Assembly: GCA_964473255.1 (NCBI GenBank)
Contig: CAYYOT010000013.1
Coordinates: 1-64,000, forward strand
Length of the DNA: 64,000 nucleotides
Source: Kuafuiihalomonas sp964473255
GTDB lineage: Bacteria; Myxococcota; Kuafuiibacteriia; Kuafuiibacteriales; Kuafuiibacteriaceae
Direction of reading: 5' to 3'
Positions 1-9,165 of this stretch are shown in pieces. The translations under genes and the position numbers were made by a program. The notes under the pieces were generated by a model. It made no database searches. It worked only from the letters and a program-made list of their open reading frames with translations, and had not been told where the DNA came from. How positions within the stretch are numbered: position 1 is the stretch's first letter; each line of letters starts with the position of its first letter.

Positions 1-2
1 GC

Positions 3-104
3 TTTCAAACGCCGCTCTTGTTCATGCTCGTCGTGAAGGGGCTGAAGTCGGAGGGGCAGCTCGAGCGCTGGCGTCTGACGGGAAACGGAACGTCCCTGTT
101 CTGA
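3..104 (+). CDS. C-terminal end of an unidentified protein (partial at window start)
   Basis: An open frame enters the window and ends at TGA 102-104. The 33 visible residues end in LTGNGTSLF and are rich in Leu, Lys and Glu. Codons end mostly in G or C, as in neighbouring genes. The fragment is too short to assign a family. It converges on hemF, whose stop lies 19 bases away. Confidence 0.4.
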   Translation, partial: FQTPLLFMLVVKGLKSEGQLERWRLTGNGTSLF

Positions 105-123
105 GGCGACGTCTCGGACTCAG

Positions 124-1038
124 TCAGACCCAGTCGCGGGGGTTCTCGAGGACGTCGACCAACCGGGCCTGTTCGGAATCGGGCTCTGGCCGATGGTCGT
201 AGGACCAGCGGACCAAGCTCGGCAGCGACATGAGGATCGACTCGATCCGGCCACCGGTCTTGAGCCCGAAGACCGTTCCCCGGTCGTACACGAGGTTGAA
301 CTCGACGTAGCGGCCCCGTCGCACGAGCTGCCACTGTCGTTCGGAGTCGGTGAACGGTGTGGCGCGACGACGCTCGACGATCGGGAGGTAGGCTTCCAAG
401 AAACTGTCCGTCCCGTCGCGGGCCAAGCGCTCGACCTCCGCGAGATCGGCGGGCGTTCCCGGCGGTACGCCGAGCCCCAGATAATCGAAAAAGATCCCGC
501 CGATCCCTCGCGCCTCACCGCGATGAGGCAGAAAGAAGTATTCGTCGCACGCCTTCTTGAAGCGGGGATAGTCGGCCACCGGGTGTCGCTGGCAAAGCTC
601 TCGCCAGTGGCGATGAAAATGGACTGCATCTTCATCGTAGAGCACCCAGGGGGTCAGGTCGGCTCCACCCCCGAACCACGCTACCCGGTCGCCCTTCGGC
701 CCTTTCTCCAGATAACGAAAGTTCGCATGGACCGTGGGGACGTGCGGATTTCGCGGATGGATGACCAGGCTGAGGCCCGTCGCCACGAACTCGCGCCCGG
801 TGCCCGGCAGCTGAGCCGCGAACGTCTCCGAGAGCTCACCATGGACGCAAGATACGTTGACGCCGCCCTTCTCGAAGACATCGCCCTCTTGGATGACGCA
901 GGAGCGCCCGCCTCCACCGCCGTCGCGGGTCCACCGATCCTCATCGAAGGCTCCTTCGGATTCGAGCGCAGAGAGGCCTTCCACGATCCGGCTCTGGGCC
1001 GTCAAAAAGAAGGAGTGCATGCGGTCGGCGCGACTCAT
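124..1038 (-). CDS. hemF: Oxygen-dependent coproporphyrinogen III oxidase (HemF)
   Basis: Catalyses the O2-dependent oxidative decarboxylation of coproporphyrinogen III to protoporphyrinogen IX in haem synthesis; a cytosolic homodimer in known members. Family signatures seen are VSCVHGELSETF, the stretch around VIHPRNPHVPTVHANF, the hallmark AWFGGGADLTPWVLYDEDA, the RGIGGIFFDYLGLG block and the C-terminal RRGRYVEFNLVYDRGT, so the enzyme looks complete. The frame extends upstream to a TTG at 1059, but ATG 1038 is preferred because a GAGGA ribosome site lies about 9 bases before it; this gives 304 residues, close to E. coli HemF (299). It stands alone and is divergent from the lipase gene. Its presence implies aerobic haem synthesis. 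Confidence 0.95.
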   Translation of the reverse strand: MSRADRMHSFFLTAQSRIVEGLSALESEGAFDEDRWTRDGGGGGRSCVIQEGDVFEKGGVNVSCVHGELSETFAAQLPGTGREFVATGLSLVIHPRNPHVPTVHANFRYLEKGPKGDRVAWFGGGADLTPWVLYDEDAVHFHRHWRELCQRHPVADYPRFKKACDEYFFLPHRGEARGIGGIFFDYLGLGVPPGTPADLAEVERLARDGTDSFLEAYLPIVERRRATPFTDSERQWQLVRRGRYVEFNLVYDRGTVFGLKTGGRIESILMSLPSLVRWSYDHRPEPDSEQARLVDVLENPRDWV

Positions 1039-1229
1039 CGGGGACGAGTCCTCGACCAAAGCACGCCGATCCGCCAGTCCGGGCCGTAGTCCGAGTTTCC
1101 ACGGCCAGCGGTTAATCCCTGTGATGGCGCCAACAGGGCGGTGACGTGCGCGGTTTCAGTGTGTTAGGCCAATTTTCACGCGCCGCCGGAGGGGAGAACC
1201 CTCCAACGCACTCATGGAGGATCCCATAG

Positions 1230-4200
1230 ATGCCCTTCCGGATTCCGAACCCTCGACGCCCGATCCAACTGGGTCTATCCCTAGCCGTTCTGGTCGCTGC
1301 TGCGGCCTGCTCGAGCGACATCTCGCTCGACCCCAACCCGAGCCCGGACTCGGTCGTCGCCGCCTTGTTCGACCCGACGAACGCCATTCCGGTACTCCAG
1401 TACAATCCGTCGCCGACGGCGCTGGTCCAAGAGGACGCCGCCGACCTCAACGGCGACCTCCTCTTTGGCGACCTCAACTTCGCCGCGCTGGCGCCGCTGC
1501 CGTGTGAGCGACCCTCGACCGCGCAGTGCCTGCCGTTCATCTCTTCGGGCGGTTGGCCGACCACCGACAACATCACGGCGGATCTCTTCTTCACCTCCCG
1601 TCTCGTCGAGGCCTCGATCCCCGCGGGCATTCAGCTCTTCGCGGTCGACCCGGCCGACCCCACCGCGGCGAGCCTCGTGACGGTCACCTCCACGCAGACG
1701 AACGTACCGGCACCTCCGGCTGCCTGCATCGAGGAGTTCGACCTCTCCCAGGACCAGGTCGACGCCTACACCTCGGCCACGCGCGTGAGCCTCGCGCCCG
1801 TCGACGGCTGGCAAGAGAACTTCCTCTACTTCATCGTGGCCACCCGCGGTCTGCAGGGCGTTCCGCTGGAAGACCAGGATAGCGTGGATCCCCGGACGGT
1901 CGAGCCCGCGGCGCTCTTCTACTCGTTGGTCATCGAGGGCCAGACGAACACCGAGGGCGTCGACATCCCTGACCGGCCGAGTGCGGCGGATCCTCTCCTG
2001 AACCAGTCTCTGCGCGTGCCTCCGGCAACGGAAGCGTTCTTCGTCGACTCGTCGACGGTGGTCACCTACCGCCTGAACGGCTCGCTCGACACCCAGGTTC
2101 GCGGTGGCCTCCAGGCGGCAGAACCCGCGATCCGCGAAGCCATCGAGGCCGAGGTGCCCGACGGAACGCCGGATGACGTCATCGACGATCTCGTCAACGC
2201 CGAGCTGGAGCGGCTCTATCAGGAGCAGGCGGCGGGGCTGTTCGGCCTCTCGCAGTTCTTCAATGCCCTCGCGAACCAGGTCCTGGCCTTGGGCATCCAG
2301 CGGTCCGACCTGGTCTACGCCAGCACCTGGAGCACGGGGTCGGCTCCGGTCGACCTCGGGCCCCTGCCCCGCCTGACGTTTGCACCCGACCCGACGGGGG
2401 TGAACAACCAGACGCCGTTCCCGAACGTGCCTCTGCTCACCACGGCGACGGTCACCGCCGACGGCCGGCCCGACGTGCAGAACAGCTTCCCCCTGACCGG
2501 CGATGCTTTCACCGATAGCGTCTTCATCGCCTTGAACGAGCTCAACGGCTTCAGCAACGTCGAGCCGATCGAGCTCACGACGACCCTGCCCGTCAGTCCG
2601 GCGTCGTTGACGCCCGAAAGCGTCCTTCTCGTCCCCTATGACCCGACCTCGAACACGCCGAGCGGAGCGCCGGTCCCGGTCAACGTGACCGCGAGCGCCG
2701 AGGTCGTCGGGACCGACATCGGCGGCCGAGACCTCTATGGGCTCGCCGTAGAGCCGCTCATTCCGTTGGCGCCCGACACGTTCTATGCCCTGCTGGTTTT
2801 GAACGGCGCCGCCGGAGGCCTCGTGAGCACGCCCGAGACGGGATCGCTGCCCATCGTGGCCGACGACACGTTCATCCTCTTGGGCGTTTCGTCCGAGGAA
2901 GAGCTCCGAGCTACCCTGGAGTGTGCGCTCATCGATCCCGTGACGGGAGAGTTCCCCCCGCCGGAGGTCGTGGATGCCCAGGTCGCGTTGGTGGAGCAAG
3001 GCCTTCAGCGCGAACGCTGGCAGCCGGCGTTCGAAGTCTTCGAGGCATTGACCGCAAACTCGACGACCGCCACCCGGCAGGCACTCGCGACGGCGGTGCC
3101 CTACAAGACCGAGAGCCTCACGGCGACGATGGACCTCATCGCCGAAGACCTTCTGCCGAACCTCTACCCGACGCTCACGGACACGGCGACCCAGGCCGTC
3201 ATCAAGCCGGTCGCCGGCTTCCAGTTCGAAGGCCTCGCGGCCCAGGCCTTCATCTGTGCCGGCCTCTGCCAAAACGGGCTGATGAACAACGACGCGGGAG
3301 GCAGCACGCCGGTCGCGCCGGGTCAGTGCCAGGACATCGGAAACCTTCCGCCGGAGCTCTTTTCGCACAGCGTGTGCACGATCAGCTCCAGCAACATCAC
3401 CGAGGCGCGACTGTTCGACGGCCGCTTCTATACGCTCATCTCGGGCAACCCGAACGTGACGGGGACCTTCGGTGACCTGGAAACGCCGCGGGTGCAGCGC
3501 CTCCAGTTCTGGTACTTTGCCGGCGACGGCACTCCACCCGCCGGGGGGCGGCCGATCGCCATCTTCCAGCACGGCTTCACGACGAACAAGGAGTCCGTAC
3601 TCCCGCTCGTGAACGCCTTGGCCAACGCCAACAACGAAGGCGGGTGGGCCACGGTCGCCGTCGACATGCCGTTCCATGGGGTGCGGGCCAGTGACATCAT
3701 CAACAATGCCGACACCTCACCCTGCCTGAACGTCAATCCCGACGACATCATGTGCGCGCCGGATCGAACCTGCACGAACATCGCCGGCGGGCCGGTTTGC
3801 GACGGCCAGCAAGACTTCGTGTTCGACGGTTCGCGCGACCTGTCGGGTTTCGGCTTCGTCTCACTGAACCTCCCCGCCACCCGCGACAATCTGCGGCAGA
3901 GCATCGTCGACCAGCTCACGCTGATTCAGCACATCCAAAACGGGGAGCTCGACGGTCTGGTCAACGACCCCAGCGTCGACGGTTCCCGGATCGGTGTCGT
4001 GGCCCAATCGCTCGGCGGCATCGTGGCCGGGAGCGCCGCGGCCTACACGCCCGGCGTGGAGGCCGCCGTCCTTAACGTGACCGGGGGCGGGGTCGTGGAC
4101 ATCTTTTTGAACACGGTTCCCACCTTCTCGCTGCAGATCTATCAGGGTCTCATCGGGGCGGGCGTCTGCGTACCGCTCAACGAAAACAATCCGACGGAAG

Positions 4201-4655
4201 GCTGTGAGGACACCACGACGTTCCGGCAGTTCACCATCTTGGCTCAGACCGTCGTGGACTCGGGAGACCCGCTGCCCCACGCCGCGGTCATCGACGATGG
4301 TGTGGGTGTCGACGGACTTCTCATGCAGATCGTCGAGCCGGACCCGGTATTCTACAACCCGGCCAGCGAGCGTCTCGGGATCGCGTACGGCTTCGACCTC
4401 ATGGATGCGGCCGGCCCCTACCAAACGTTCGACTATTCGACGACGGCGGGCGGCACGATCGGTTCGGGCTGTCACGGCGCGCTCCTGGACTTCAGGAATC
4501 CTCTGGCTCCGCCGAATGGCGCCCTCTGCGGCAGCGACATCGATGACGCCGTCTGCGCGACGTTCGGCATGCAGGCGCAGGCCGCAGCGTACCTGGAAGA
4601 CCAAACGATCTCGGGCCAGCGGCTCCCGATGGTCGGGAACATCTCGTGCGAGTGA
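1230..4655 (+). CDS. Large surface lipoprotein lipase, VolA/Lipase_bact_N-like
   Basis: 1141 residues. A lipobox-type signal (VAAAACSSD, Cys27) marks it as a lipoprotein. The long N-terminal half, with beta-rich Ig-like segments, resembles the Lipase_bact_N region of VolA-family lysophospholipases. The C-terminal alpha/beta-hydrolase domain shows an oxyanion segment (IFQHGFTTNKES), a nucleophile elbow VVAQSLGG (Ser927) and a late His (SGCHGALLDF, His1082). GGAGG lies 9 bases before the ATG. VolA is known to cleave lysophosphatidylcholine at the cell surface and to be encoded beside FadL; here fadL follows after 11 bases, which supports a coupled release-and-import role. Substrate is inferred. 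A plain extracellular esterase is the alternative. Confidence 0.8.
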   Translation: MPFRIPNPRRPIQLGLSLAVLVAAAACSSDISLDPNPSPDSVVAALFDPTNAIPVLQYNPSPTALVQEDAADLNGDLLFGDLNFAALAPLPCERPSTAQCLPFISSGGWPTTDNITADLFFTSRLVEASIPAGIQLFAVDPADPTAASLVTVTSTQTNVPAPPAACIEEFDLSQDQVDAYTSATRVSLAPVDGWQENFLYFIVATRGLQGVPLEDQDSVDPRTVEPAALFYSLVIEGQTNTEGVDIPDRPSAADPLLNQSLRVPPATEAFFVDSSTVVTYRLNGSLDTQVRGGLQAAEPAIREAIEAEVPDGTPDDVIDDLVNAELERLYQEQAAGLFGLSQFFNALANQVLALGIQRSDLVYASTWSTGSAPVDLGPLPRLTFAPDPTGVNNQTPFPNVPLLTTATVTADGRPDVQNSFPLTGDAFTDSVFIALNELNGFSNVEPIELTTTLPVSPASLTPESVLLVPYDPTSNTPSGAPVPVNVTASAEVVGTDIGGRDLYGLAVEPLIPLAPDTFYALLVLNGAAGGLVSTPETGSLPIVADDTFILLGVSSEEELRATLECALIDPVTGEFPPPEVVDAQVALVEQGLQRERWQPAFEVFEALTANSTTATRQALATAVPYKTESLTATMDLIAEDLLPNLYPTLTDTATQAVIKPVAGFQFEGLAAQAFICAGLCQNGLMNNDAGGSTPVAPGQCQDIGNLPPELFSHSVCTISSSNITEARLFDGRFYTLISGNPNVTGTFGDLETPRVQRLQFWYFAGDGTPPAGGRPIAIFQHGFTTNKESVLPLVNALANANNEGGWATVAVDMPFHGVRASDIINNADTSPCLNVNPDDIMCAPDRTCTNIAGGPVCDGQQDFVFDGSRDLSGFGFVSLNLPATRDNLRQSIVDQLTLIQHIQNGELDGLVNDPSVDGSRIGVVAQSLGGIVAGSAAAYTPGVEAAVLNVTGGGVVDIFLNTVPTFSLQIYQGLIGAGVCVPLNENNPTEGCEDTTTFRQFTILAQTVVDSGDPLPHAAVIDDGVGVDGLLMQIVEPDPVFYNPASERLGIAYGFDLMDAAGPYQTFDYSTTAGGTIGSGCHGALLDFRNPLAPPNGALCGSDIDDAVCATFGMQAQAAAYLEDQTISGQRLPMVGNISCE

Positions 4656-4666
4656 GGAGGCAGGAC

Positions 4667-5968
4667 GTGAATCGGTTCAACGCGATCATCAGGCTCGGGA
4701 GCTGTCTCGGGCTCTTCGTAGCCAGCCCGGCCTTCGGCGCTGGCTTTCAAATCAATGAACAGGCCGCCCGGGCAACCGGACGCGGCAACGCAGTCATCGC
4801 CACGATCAGCGATGCTTCGGCCATCTGGCACAATCCGGCAGGCCTGACCCGAACGTCCACGACCGAGTTCATGGCCGGCGTGTCCATCATCTTCCCGGAT
4901 AACGACTACACGGGCCCCGGCTTTCAGAGTACGAACCCGAACTTTCCGAGCGACGGGAGCGATACGCTGAACAGCTCGGCTTCCCCCGTGCCTCACGCCT
5001 ACGTATCGCGAAAGCTATCCGACCGAGCCTTCATCGGCCTCGGGTTCCATCCGAGCTATGGCCTCGCCACCCGCTGGCAGGACCCCAAGGACTGGCTCGG
5101 TCGGACCCAGAACGAAGAGATCGCGCTTACGACGTACTTCCTCGTGCCCACGGTGGCCCTGAAGGTGACCGATGAGATCTCACTGGCGGTGGGCCTGCAG
5201 CTCGTCCCGGCCAGCGTCGAGCTGCGGCAGACCCTCGGCGAAGACAATGGAGAGGTGCTCTTTCCGCGGGACGCCGGCGAGAGTACCGACGGCCGTCTCG
5301 ATGTCTTTGGCACTGCCTTCGGCGTCGGCGCGACCGCAGGCCTGACGGTGGAGCTCATCGATCACCAGCTGGCTTTGGGCATCGTCTACCGGTCCGCCGT
5401 CGACCTCAACTTCGAGGGCGACGCGGACTTCACGCTGCCTGCATCGACTCCGGTTTCGGTTCGGCAGCAGTTCCCCGATCAGACCGGCGATGCGTCGCTG
5501 ACCGTGCCCCATACCCTCGGGTTCGGGATCGGCTGGGTTCAGGAGAAATGGGACATCGAGTTTGCCACGCAGATCACCTTCTGGAACTCGTACGAGGAGC
5601 TTCGCCTGAACTTCTCGACCGGCCTGCCAGCCCCGTTCACCGCGGAGCCTCGGGACTGGAACATCGTGCCGATGTTCCGCCTGGGCGGCGAATATCGGCT
5701 GAACGCCTTCTCCTTCCGCCTCGGAGCGGTCTTCGACATGACCCCCGCGCCGGACGAAACGGTGGGCCCCGACCTTCCCGACGGCAATCGCTTCAACGTG
5801 GCGGGCGGCATCGGCTATGACTTCGGCCCAGTACGGATCGATGCCGCATATCTGGCTGTGATCCTCTCTGGCCGGACGCTAGACGATACCAGCGTGTTCC
5901 CGCTCCGCGGCGAATTCGAGGGCGGTGTGATCCACGTGCCCGCCTTGACTCTCGGCGTAAAGATTTGA
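4667..5968 (+). CDS. fadL: FadL-type outer-membrane long-chain fatty acid/hydrophobe transporter
   Basis: A 14-stranded outer-membrane barrel family that takes up long-chain fatty acids. The mature N-terminus AGFQINEQAARATGRGNA and the NPAGL segment (SAIWHNPAGLTR) are diagnostic of FadL. The GTG at 4667 is chosen over the in-frame ATG at 4646 because GGAGG (4656-4660) stands 6 bases before it and the protein then begins with a clean signal peptide (MNRFNAIIRLGSC...SPAFG). It has 433 residues, near the family norm, and ends in a hydrophobic beta strand (LTLGVKI). It begins 11 bases after the lipase stop, so the two form an operon. Confidence 0.9.
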   Translation: MNRFNAIIRLGSCLGLFVASPAFGAGFQINEQAARATGRGNAVIATISDASAIWHNPAGLTRTSTTEFMAGVSIIFPDNDYTGPGFQSTNPNFPSDGSDTLNSSASPVPHAYVSRKLSDRAFIGLGFHPSYGLATRWQDPKDWLGRTQNEEIALTTYFLVPTVALKVTDEISLAVGLQLVPASVELRQTLGEDNGEVLFPRDAGESTDGRLDVFGTAFGVGATAGLTVELIDHQLALGIVYRSAVDLNFEGDADFTLPASTPVSVRQQFPDQTGDASLTVPHTLGFGIGWVQEKWDIEFATQITFWNSYEELRLNFSTGLPAPFTAEPRDWNIVPMFRLGGEYRLNAFSFRLGAVFDMTPAPDETVGPDLPDGNRFNVAGGIGYDFGPVRIDAAYLAVILSGRTLDDTSVFPLRGEFEGGVIHVPALTLGVKI

Positions 5969-5972
5969 GGTC

Positions 5973-6005
5973 GGTGGCGGGAAGCCCCGCCACCGTTTCC
6001 TTCCT
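5973..6005 (+). terminator. Intrinsic terminator after fadL
   Basis: A 9-bp GC-rich stem (GGTGGCGGG / CCCGCCACC) with a 4-base loop starts 5 bases after the fadL stop, and a short T/C-rich run follows. It would end the lipase-fadL transcript before the next lipoprotein gene. Confidence 0.65.
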
Positions 6006-6048
6006 TGCGCCGAAAAAGCGCTTTGCCTCGTAGTATTTCGGAACCAGG

Positions 6049-8046
6049 ATGCGAAACATGACTCAGCGATCAGCTCTCATGCTGGCCGTGGGAACCCTGA
6101 GCCTCGGGCTTGGGGCATGCGGCGATAGTGGCTCATCCGACGGTGGCGGGGGTGCCAGCGCGGACGGCACGCAGGTGCTGTTCGGCGTGGCCGACCCGTG
6201 CGACCAGGACGAAACTCCGCAGCCCAATCGCCTCTTTACAGCCGAGGAGCTCAGGGAGTGCCCGCTTCCCAGTGACCCGGTCGAAGCCGCCATCGCCGGT
6301 CTCGAGCGAACCGACGGCTCGAACGTCGACGACATCGTGCAGCTGCGCATCGACAAGACGGTCGCGTTTTCATCGCTGTCGTCGACCGTGACCTTCAGCC
6401 TCGGCAGCGGCGGCTCCGTGACCGGGCTGCCCCCGTTCGTCATGCTCGAGCGAACCGGCACGGGAACGTCCAGCTTTGGCCTCGTCGACTTCGTGGCCAG
6501 CCGATCGGGCCTGAAGGAGATCCGGATCGAGCCCTCCTCCGACCTCGACTTCGGTTCCGAGTATTACGTCATCGCGACGCGAGCCCTGGTCGACGAAGAG
6601 GAAGAGCCTCAGCCGCTTCAGGCTAGCCCGGAGGTCCAGGTGCTGACCGGCGTCGCCGAGCCCGCCGACCTGGAGATCGAGGAGCCCGAGGCATCGCGGC
6701 TTCTGGCCGAGCGGGGGCGCCTCGCTGATGTTCTCGCCCTGGTAGCCTCCCGAGGACGGCCCGCCATCGCGCCGGAAGACATCGTGAGCATCCACAGCTT
6801 CCAGACCCGCCTCGGACCGGAGCGCCTCACGCGCCTCGCCAAGCGCTGGGACGCCGCCTTCATGCGCGGACGACTCGACGTCGATATTCGGATGGACGAC
6901 ACGGCGCTGCCGGTAGCTGAGTTGAGTCCCTTCGGTCCCGACAATCCGGGCGACTTCGCCGACAATGTGGAGACACTGATGCGAGGTCGGATCACCGTCC
7001 CTGCCTTCCTCGACGAGTCGGGTCGCCTCCAGGATGACTGGGACGAAGGCCGGTCCATCGACATCCCGTTCACCTTGAGCATCCCCAAAGTCGGCGGCGA
7101 CCTGCCGGTCACCCTCGTTATTCCCGGGTTCGGACGGGGTGGGCCCGACATCTTGAATCTGGCGTCGGAGAAGTCGCTCTCCGTGCTCTTCATGCTCGAT
7201 CTGCGCTGTCACGGACGACGGTCGCCGGACCCCCTCGGCGTGTGCCAAGAGGAGCGAAATCAAGGTGAAATCGATGGCTTGGTCGACGTTCTCGGCAACA
7301 ACAACGATCCGCGCTTTGCCGGCGGGGCGCCGGACGGGATCCCCGACGACAGCGGACGCTTCTTCTTCAATGGTGACCCGGGGGTCCTACGAGATACGCA
7401 GATCGCGGCCACCCTCGAGATTCTCCACGTGCTCGCCACGCTGCGGACCGCGGGGGAAGAGCTGGAAGGCGCAGCCAGCATCAGCCTTCAGGGCGGGGGG
7501 CGCATGAGGCTGCTCGCGCATGCTCAGGCGTCCCAGGTCACGCTCGCCGCCATGGCCCTCTACGCGAGCTATCCGAGCGACCCGGAGATCCGGCAAAAAG
7601 ACCGACTGACGCGAGCCTTGTTCCTCGGCGGGGGCGTCGGGCTGAAGGAGATCGTAGAAAGCGGACCGTCCCGCATGCTTGAAGACTTCATTTCGAGCGC
7701 CCCGGACGGGATCACCGAGGACAACGTGAGTCGGTACCTCCAGACGCTCGAGGCTCGGGTCTTGGAAGCGCTCGATCCCGATGTGCTCGGACCCGAGGCC
7801 CAGCGGCTGTTCGATTCGACCGACAATGATGCCGCCATCTTCTATCCGGGGGTGGCACCTCTGGACGTGTCCACTGCCGCGCGCCGAAAGCTGGACGAAG
7901 TGCTCGACCCATCGTTCTTCGAGTCGGCGAACAGCATTTCCTGCGAGCACTTCCTCTTGTTCTCCTGTCCCGACGACACCTTGAACGCGACTCGGCAGCA
8001 GCGGCCTCGAGCGGCGACGTTCATCGCGTCGGGCAGCTTTCCCTGA
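6049..8046 (+). CDS. Lipase-like lipoprotein lacking a recognisable nucleophile Ser
   Basis: 665 residues with lipobox GLGACGDSG near residue 24, followed by a Gly/Ser/Asp linker. Its order matches the lipase two genes upstream: an Ig-like N-terminal part (compare VDDIVQLRIDKTVAFSSLSS), then a hydrolase-like core with PVTLVIPGFGRGG and FMLDLRCHGRRSPD, which correspond to IAIFQHGFTTNK and AVDMPFHGVRASD of the lipase. Where the lipase has VVAQSLGG, this protein reads LLAHAQAS (residues about 488-495), so no G-x-S-x-G elbow is visible. It is probably a diverged paralogue that binds rather than cleaves lipids, but that is inference. It sits between two terminator-like hairpins and is probably transcribed alone. 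Confidence 0.65.
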   Translation: MRNMTQRSALMLAVGTLSLGLGACGDSGSSDGGGGASADGTQVLFGVADPCDQDETPQPNRLFTAEELRECPLPSDPVEAAIAGLERTDGSNVDDIVQLRIDKTVAFSSLSSTVTFSLGSGGSVTGLPPFVMLERTGTGTSSFGLVDFVASRSGLKEIRIEPSSDLDFGSEYYVIATRALVDEEEEPQPLQASPEVQVLTGVAEPADLEIEEPEASRLLAERGRLADVLALVASRGRPAIAPEDIVSIHSFQTRLGPERLTRLAKRWDAAFMRGRLDVDIRMDDTALPVAELSPFGPDNPGDFADNVETLMRGRITVPAFLDESGRLQDDWDEGRSIDIPFTLSIPKVGGDLPVTLVIPGFGRGGPDILNLASEKSLSVLFMLDLRCHGRRSPDPLGVCQEERNQGEIDGLVDVLGNNNDPRFAGGAPDGIPDDSGRFFFNGDPGVLRDTQIAATLEILHVLATLRTAGEELEGAASISLQGGGRMRLLAHAQASQVTLAAMALYASYPSDPEIRQKDRLTRALFLGGGVGLKEIVESGPSRMLEDFISSAPDGITEDNVSRYLQTLEARVLEALDPDVLGPEAQRLFDSTDNDAAIFYPGVAPLDVSTAARRKLDEVLDPSFFESANSISCEHFLLFSCPDDTLNATRQQRPRAATFIASGSFP

Positions 8047-8054
8047 GCGGCAAA

Positions 8055-8078
8055 GAGCCGAGTGGGCTCGGACGCTTT
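8055..8078 (+). terminator. Probable intrinsic terminator
   Basis: A short hairpin (GAGCC/GGCTC or, shifted, CCGAG/CTCGG) starts 9 bases after the lipase-like stop and is followed by CTTTTC. The stem is short, so confidence is moderate. Confidence 0.4.
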
Positions 8079-8104
8079 TCGTCCACCTGATATGATTCGC
8101 GGAG

Positions 8105-8704
8105 ATGCGCGAGGCGATCTTCATTTTGGCGCTCGCTTCCGTGGCCTGCGACGATGCTGGAGGGTCTCCTGGCTCCGGCATCTCCCTCGACGGCAACGTC
8201 ATTCGTTGGCAGGCCATCGGCGGCTTTGATGCGCAGGTCCCGGATGCGGTCGCGCCCGCGGGGGATGCCGGCGCGTCCGATCGAGTTGTTCGGCCCGACC
8301 GCGTGGTCGAGATGCCAGATGCACGCATTCCGGATGCTCTCGATCCCTGTCTCGTTCCACCGACGCTCACTCTGACGGCTTCCGCGGCGAGCCGTCGCCC
8401 CGACCTCGTCGGACGACTCGTGGAGGTCACGGGCGCGCTCGGGCGGGGCGCAACGGACTGCTCGACTCCCCCCTGCCCCACGGACAATCCGTGTTGCGCA
8501 GAGTGCGCAGCACCCCTTCTGCTCGACGAGGTCCTCCACATCGTTCCCAGCGAATGTGGACCGGCTGCCGTGGGCTGTTCGGGCAACAACTGCACGACGA
8601 CGTGTTCTCCCCCAATATTGGGTTCCGAGGCTCGCGCCGTCGGTCGGCTCGAGCTCGGGCCGGGAGACGAGCTGATTTTGGAGCTCTGGAGGATTCAGCT
8701 GTGA
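8105..8704 (+). CDS. Small Cys-rich lipoprotein of unknown function
   Basis: 199 residues. The signal ends in a lipobox (LASVACDD, Cys15), so the protein is likely anchored in the outer membrane. A linker follows (about residues 30-80) rich in Asp, Ala, Pro and Val. The C-terminal half holds a cluster of cysteines (DCSTPPCPTDNPCCAECAAP and CSGNNCTTTC) within a segment that resembles OB-like extracellular domains (LVGRLVEVTGALGRG). I do not recognise a named family. Its TGA overlaps the GTG start of the GNAT gene, so the two are probably translationally coupled. Confidence 0.6.
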   Translation: MREAIFILALASVACDDAGGSPGSGISLDGNVIRWQAIGGFDAQVPDAVAPAGDAGASDRVVRPDRVVEMPDARIPDALDPCLVPPTLTLTASAASRRPDLVGRLVEVTGALGRGATDCSTPPCPTDNPCCAECAAPLLLDEVLHIVPSECGPAAVGCSGNNCTTTCSPPILGSEARAVGRLELGPGDELILELWRIQL

Positions 8705-9159
8705 AAGTAGCCGATGTCAGGCGCCTGGAGCGCCTCAGCGACGATGATGCCCGCACGCTGGATGCGGTGCTGCAAGATGCACGAAATCACCTCGTCCCCG
8801 CCGAGGCCTGGCTCGAGCCCGTCGCGGCCCGCCTCGGTGAGGCTCAGGTCGACGAGGAGCGATGGATCTATGGCGCGTTCGTCGACGACGAGCCGGTCGG
8901 CCTCCTCGACGCCCAGCTGAGCTCACCGACGCCGGGGGTGGTCACGATTCAACACCTGGCCGTCGCCGCACCATCGCGCGGGCATGGCGTTGGCCGAGCC
9001 CTCGTCGAGACCCTGGCGATGGATGCGAAGGCCGGTGGCCACGATTGGCTCCGCGCATGCATCCTCGACCGGACGTCGGCCGGCTTTTGGCCCGAGCTCG
9101 ACTTCGAGCTCCACGGCACCGAGGAGTATCGACGCCGGTTGGAGGGGCTCGAGGCTTGA
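8701..9159 (+). CDS. GNAT-family N-acetyltransferase
   Basis: 152 residues. GNAT enzymes transfer acetyl groups from acetyl-CoA to amines. The fold signature is visible: strand 4 (VVTIQHLAVAAPSRGHGVG) with the acetyl-CoA pyrophosphate loop SRGHGVGRAL, then LRACILDRTSAGFWPELDFE typical of motif B. GTG 8701 is chosen because it overlaps the preceding stop (GTGA) and gives a domain-length protein; the frame runs further upstream but overlaps the lipoprotein. The substrate is unknown. It converges on the dsbD-like gene, 6 bases from stop to stop. Confidence 0.8.
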   Translation: MKVADVRRLERLSDDDARTLDAVLQDARNHLVPAEAWLEPVAARLGEAQVDEERWIYGAFVDDEPVGLLDAQLSSPTPGVVTIQHLAVAAPSRGHGVGRALVETLAMDAKAGGHDWLRACILDRTSAGFWPELDFELHGTEEYRRRLEGLEA

Positions 9160-9165
9160 GACCCT

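Noticed and set aside
1281..3677. Long antisense open frame (798 codons) opposite the lipase gene
   Set aside because: It is rich in Arg and Gly with no domain, and is a by-product of high-GC codon use in the strongly supported lipase gene.
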